From Cepaea nemoralis (taxonomy: Eukaryota > Mollusca > Gastropoda > Stylommatophora > Helicidae), in contig JACEFZ010018156.1 of assembly GCA_014155875.1 (NCBI GenBank), positions 496,001-560,000 on the forward strand: a stretch of DNA of 64,000 bases. The letters run 5' to 3'. The notes beneath the pieces were generated by a model, which saw only the letters and a program-made list of their open reading frames with translations, searched no databases and had not been told where the DNA came from. A program made the translations under genes and the position numbers. Positions 62,087-64,000 of this stretch are shown piece by piece (within the stretch, counting starts at the first letter, position 1; each line of letters opens with the position of its first letter).

Positions 62087-62860
62087 TTCCTGGACTCGAT
62101 CAACAAATCCGAGTTGCAGTGCTGAGATCACAGAAATCTACAACTACAAGAGGCATCACGGAGTCTTCGCCGTTGCTAGGACGCTCCATGCGCAACTCTG
62201 TTACTTTACGACTTATCAGTGTTTGGTATTTCTACCACTTTCTTTCAAGATTTTTGTGATGCCAAATTGTAAAGTTAATAATGGTTAATTATTAAACTCG
62301 AAATCTTAATTTTATAACATAAAAATACAGTCAGTGTAATTTGCGACAAACGACATTAGAATCGATTCATGTATTGTATACACTGCAACATAGCGGACTT
62401 GGTGCTCACTGAGAAGAATTGATTGTGAACCGTTATAAACTTCACGTCTTAGTTTAGTTACCAGCGTATATTGTTAATGGGTTGGGTGACCAGAGCCCCT
62501 ACTATCTGCTTCTGTTCTATCTCTGGTGAAGCTTGGGTACTTAGATTAGTTTAGTTTACAGTCCGTTGGTACTTACTAACTAGTGCTCACTGGGAAGGGC
62601 AGCTCATAGTCAGAGTGAGAGTCACTTCGAAGAGAAGGAACCAGATCTTAGTTCTTACTTCCGAAGTTACCAAAGTCCATGACTAACGGAATCTACTGTA
62701 CCAATTGCTACCAGAAGATACGAGAGCTTCAAGTGCCAGTAGTTACCAGTTAGCAACAACGTTAGACAATCAGCACGTCTAATTACAGTGCTAGCTAAAT
62801 CATGCACTTTTAAAGTGTGTTTCTGTTGATACAAGGGCGAGTAGAGGGACCACAGCCACA
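62087..62860. promoter_or_regulatory. Divergent intergenic region between CFAP251 and PIGL start codons
   Basis: These 774 bp separate two opposite ATGs and must hold the 5' UTRs and promoters of both genes. I see no clear TATA box and no strong CpG island. It has fewer recognisable repeats than the flanking introns. A shared bidirectional promoter is inference. Confidence 0.55.
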
Positions 62861-63143
62861 ATGCTTGTGCTCGAAACAGTTCACAGATATCTACAGTGGC
62901 TATTAGATTATCATATTCTGTTCACAGTTGTTCAGTACTCTATTTTCCTCTATGTAGTTGTATGTAGTGGTCTGTTTTTGATTGTAACATTGAAAACTGT
63001 TGATTCACGTAGAAGGAACATTTCTGCAGGGGGGACAGTTCTGCTAGTAACTGCACACCCCGATGATGAATGTATGTTCTTTGCACCAGCTATACTTGAA
63101 CTGTCACATTCAAATTCAGTTCACATCCTGTGTGTGACTACAG
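62861..63143 (+). CDS. PIGL: PIGL exon 1: N-acetylglucosaminyl-phosphatidylinositol de-N-acetylase (5' part)
   Basis: Known role: PIGL removes the acetyl group from GlcNAc-PI, the second step of GPI-anchor synthesis, on the cytosolic face of the ER. Seen: 94 codons from ATG 62861 to a consensus donor GTAAGT at 63144, leaving phase 1. Residues about 22-46 form a hydrophobic segment (FTVVQYSIFLYVVVCSGLFL) fitting the N-terminal ER membrane anchor. A de-N-acetylase core follows, VLLVTAHPDDECMFFAP. Its A-H-P-D-D-E motif carries the metal-binding His and Asp and the catalytic Asp of the family. The exon ends in CVTTG, where relatives continue with N-Y. The human protein is about 250 residues, so later exons lie beyond the right edge. 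The gene is divergent from CFAP251. Confidence 0.92.
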
Positions 63144-64000
63144 GTAAGTCAATACAATGATCGCCAATAATGTCATGACTGACATAGAACTACTTAATGT
63201 TGCACTGAATGGACATATCATTGACCAGTGTATATATTAAAGAGTCCTTGGTGTTGTTATATTTGATCTTAGTCTTTTCATTCAATTACTATATTTGTCA
63301 CATTATACATAGATATAAATGCTTGGTTTCATCAGATGAAACAATTAGTGCCAATATCGCTACTATAAAATTAGCTATAAAGTCAACAGATACAAAAGGG
63401 GCATTGTTTAACACAATCTTCCTATGAACATTATGATACCAGGCTAAGAATTGTAACAACAGAGATGAAATACTTGTGAAGAATACATGAGCTGCCAGGT
63501 GGAAACAAAATCTGAAAAGTAAAACCAGGAAGGAAGAGGATATATTGTCAACAGTGGATGTGATCAAAAGACATTGAGATGGTTGGGTTATAGAACAGGC
63601 TATCCCCAAACAGCACACCACAAACAGCATTGCCCTGTGTGGCAACCAATCAGAACAGATTCTCAGCTAGATGTTAAGGACAGATTATTGCAGAACCCAA
63701 TGGCACATATATAATGATTGCATCAAATATGAGAATGAATATATAGGCAGCCACTTCATTTCATCAGTGGTTATCTGAGACTCCATATACAGTAGTTAAC
63801 ATTGGACCATAACTGATGGCATCAGAGGAAGACTCCAGACAGGAATGTCAGACAGCTATGGCACTGAAGACAATCCTGCAAGTGATATGGGTTGAAGGTG
63901 TACTTAAGGAAGAGGAATGGATTTGCATGTATGAAGACGGGACAAAATATAATTAAGTCTGTATAACCCTTGGCAGAGTCATGCATTCTGAGAGCATAAC
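63144..64000 (+). other. PIGL: PIGL intron 1 (5' part)
   Basis: Starts with the GTAAGT donor. I recognise no exon or named element here; there are short unrelated open frames only. Confidence 0.6.

Noticed and set aside
62052..62288. 78-codon plus-strand frame
   Set aside because: It is antisense to CFAP251 exon 1 and its 5' UTR.

Overview
Organism. This is animal nuclear DNA: AT-rich, with spliced genes and a dense load of non-LTR retrotransposons, mariners, tRNA-headed SINEs, a Helitron and microsatellites. The style of the LINEs (an endonuclease/RT ORF ending in a C2H2 finger, and an RNase H LINE) suggests a lophotrochozoan, most likely a mollusc. That placement is inference.

Host genes. 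Nearly the whole window is one gene read right to left. CFAP251 (WDR66), a WD-repeat protein of the ciliary radial-spoke base, has 21 coding exons between 62086 and 4933 on the minus strand. They join in phase into 611 codons, and the 3' part lies beyond the left edge. Head to head with it, 774 bp away, is exon 1 of PIGL (62861-63143, plus), the GPI-anchor GlcNAc-PI de-N-acetylase. Its remaining exons lie beyond the right edge. No other host gene was found.

Intron contents from left to right. 1-4900: RT relic, SINEs and a tandemly amplified SINE domain. 7209-15390: two nearly intact LINEs head to tail in one intron, both on the strand of the gene. 16-23 kb: SINEs and LINE scraps. 24.3-25.5 kb: mariner copy 1. 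27.5-29.7 kb: LINE fragments. 31.5-32.3 kb: a fossil mariner invaded by a 34-bp tandem array. 32517-33750: the most notable object, a 1.23-kb insertion made of 402-bp units, each carrying a complete type I hammerhead ribozyme, flanked by a 12-bp target-site duplication. 36492-37767: mariner copy 2 with both ends. 37.8-44.6 kb: LINE scraps, compound microsatellites and a 50-bp minisatellite. 45-48.5 kb: several SINEs, one with a fourfold internal duplication. 51.9-53.8 kb: LINE relics. 56868-57430: a non-autonomous Helitron. 58-62 kb: LINE relics.

How it fits together. The two genes share a short divergent promoter region. Mobile elements account for most of the length of the CFAP251 introns. 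One ribozyme unit lies in the sense of the CFAP251 pre-mRNA and two lie antisense to it. The primary transcript could therefore contain both a self-cleaving motif and a hairpin several hundred base pairs long.
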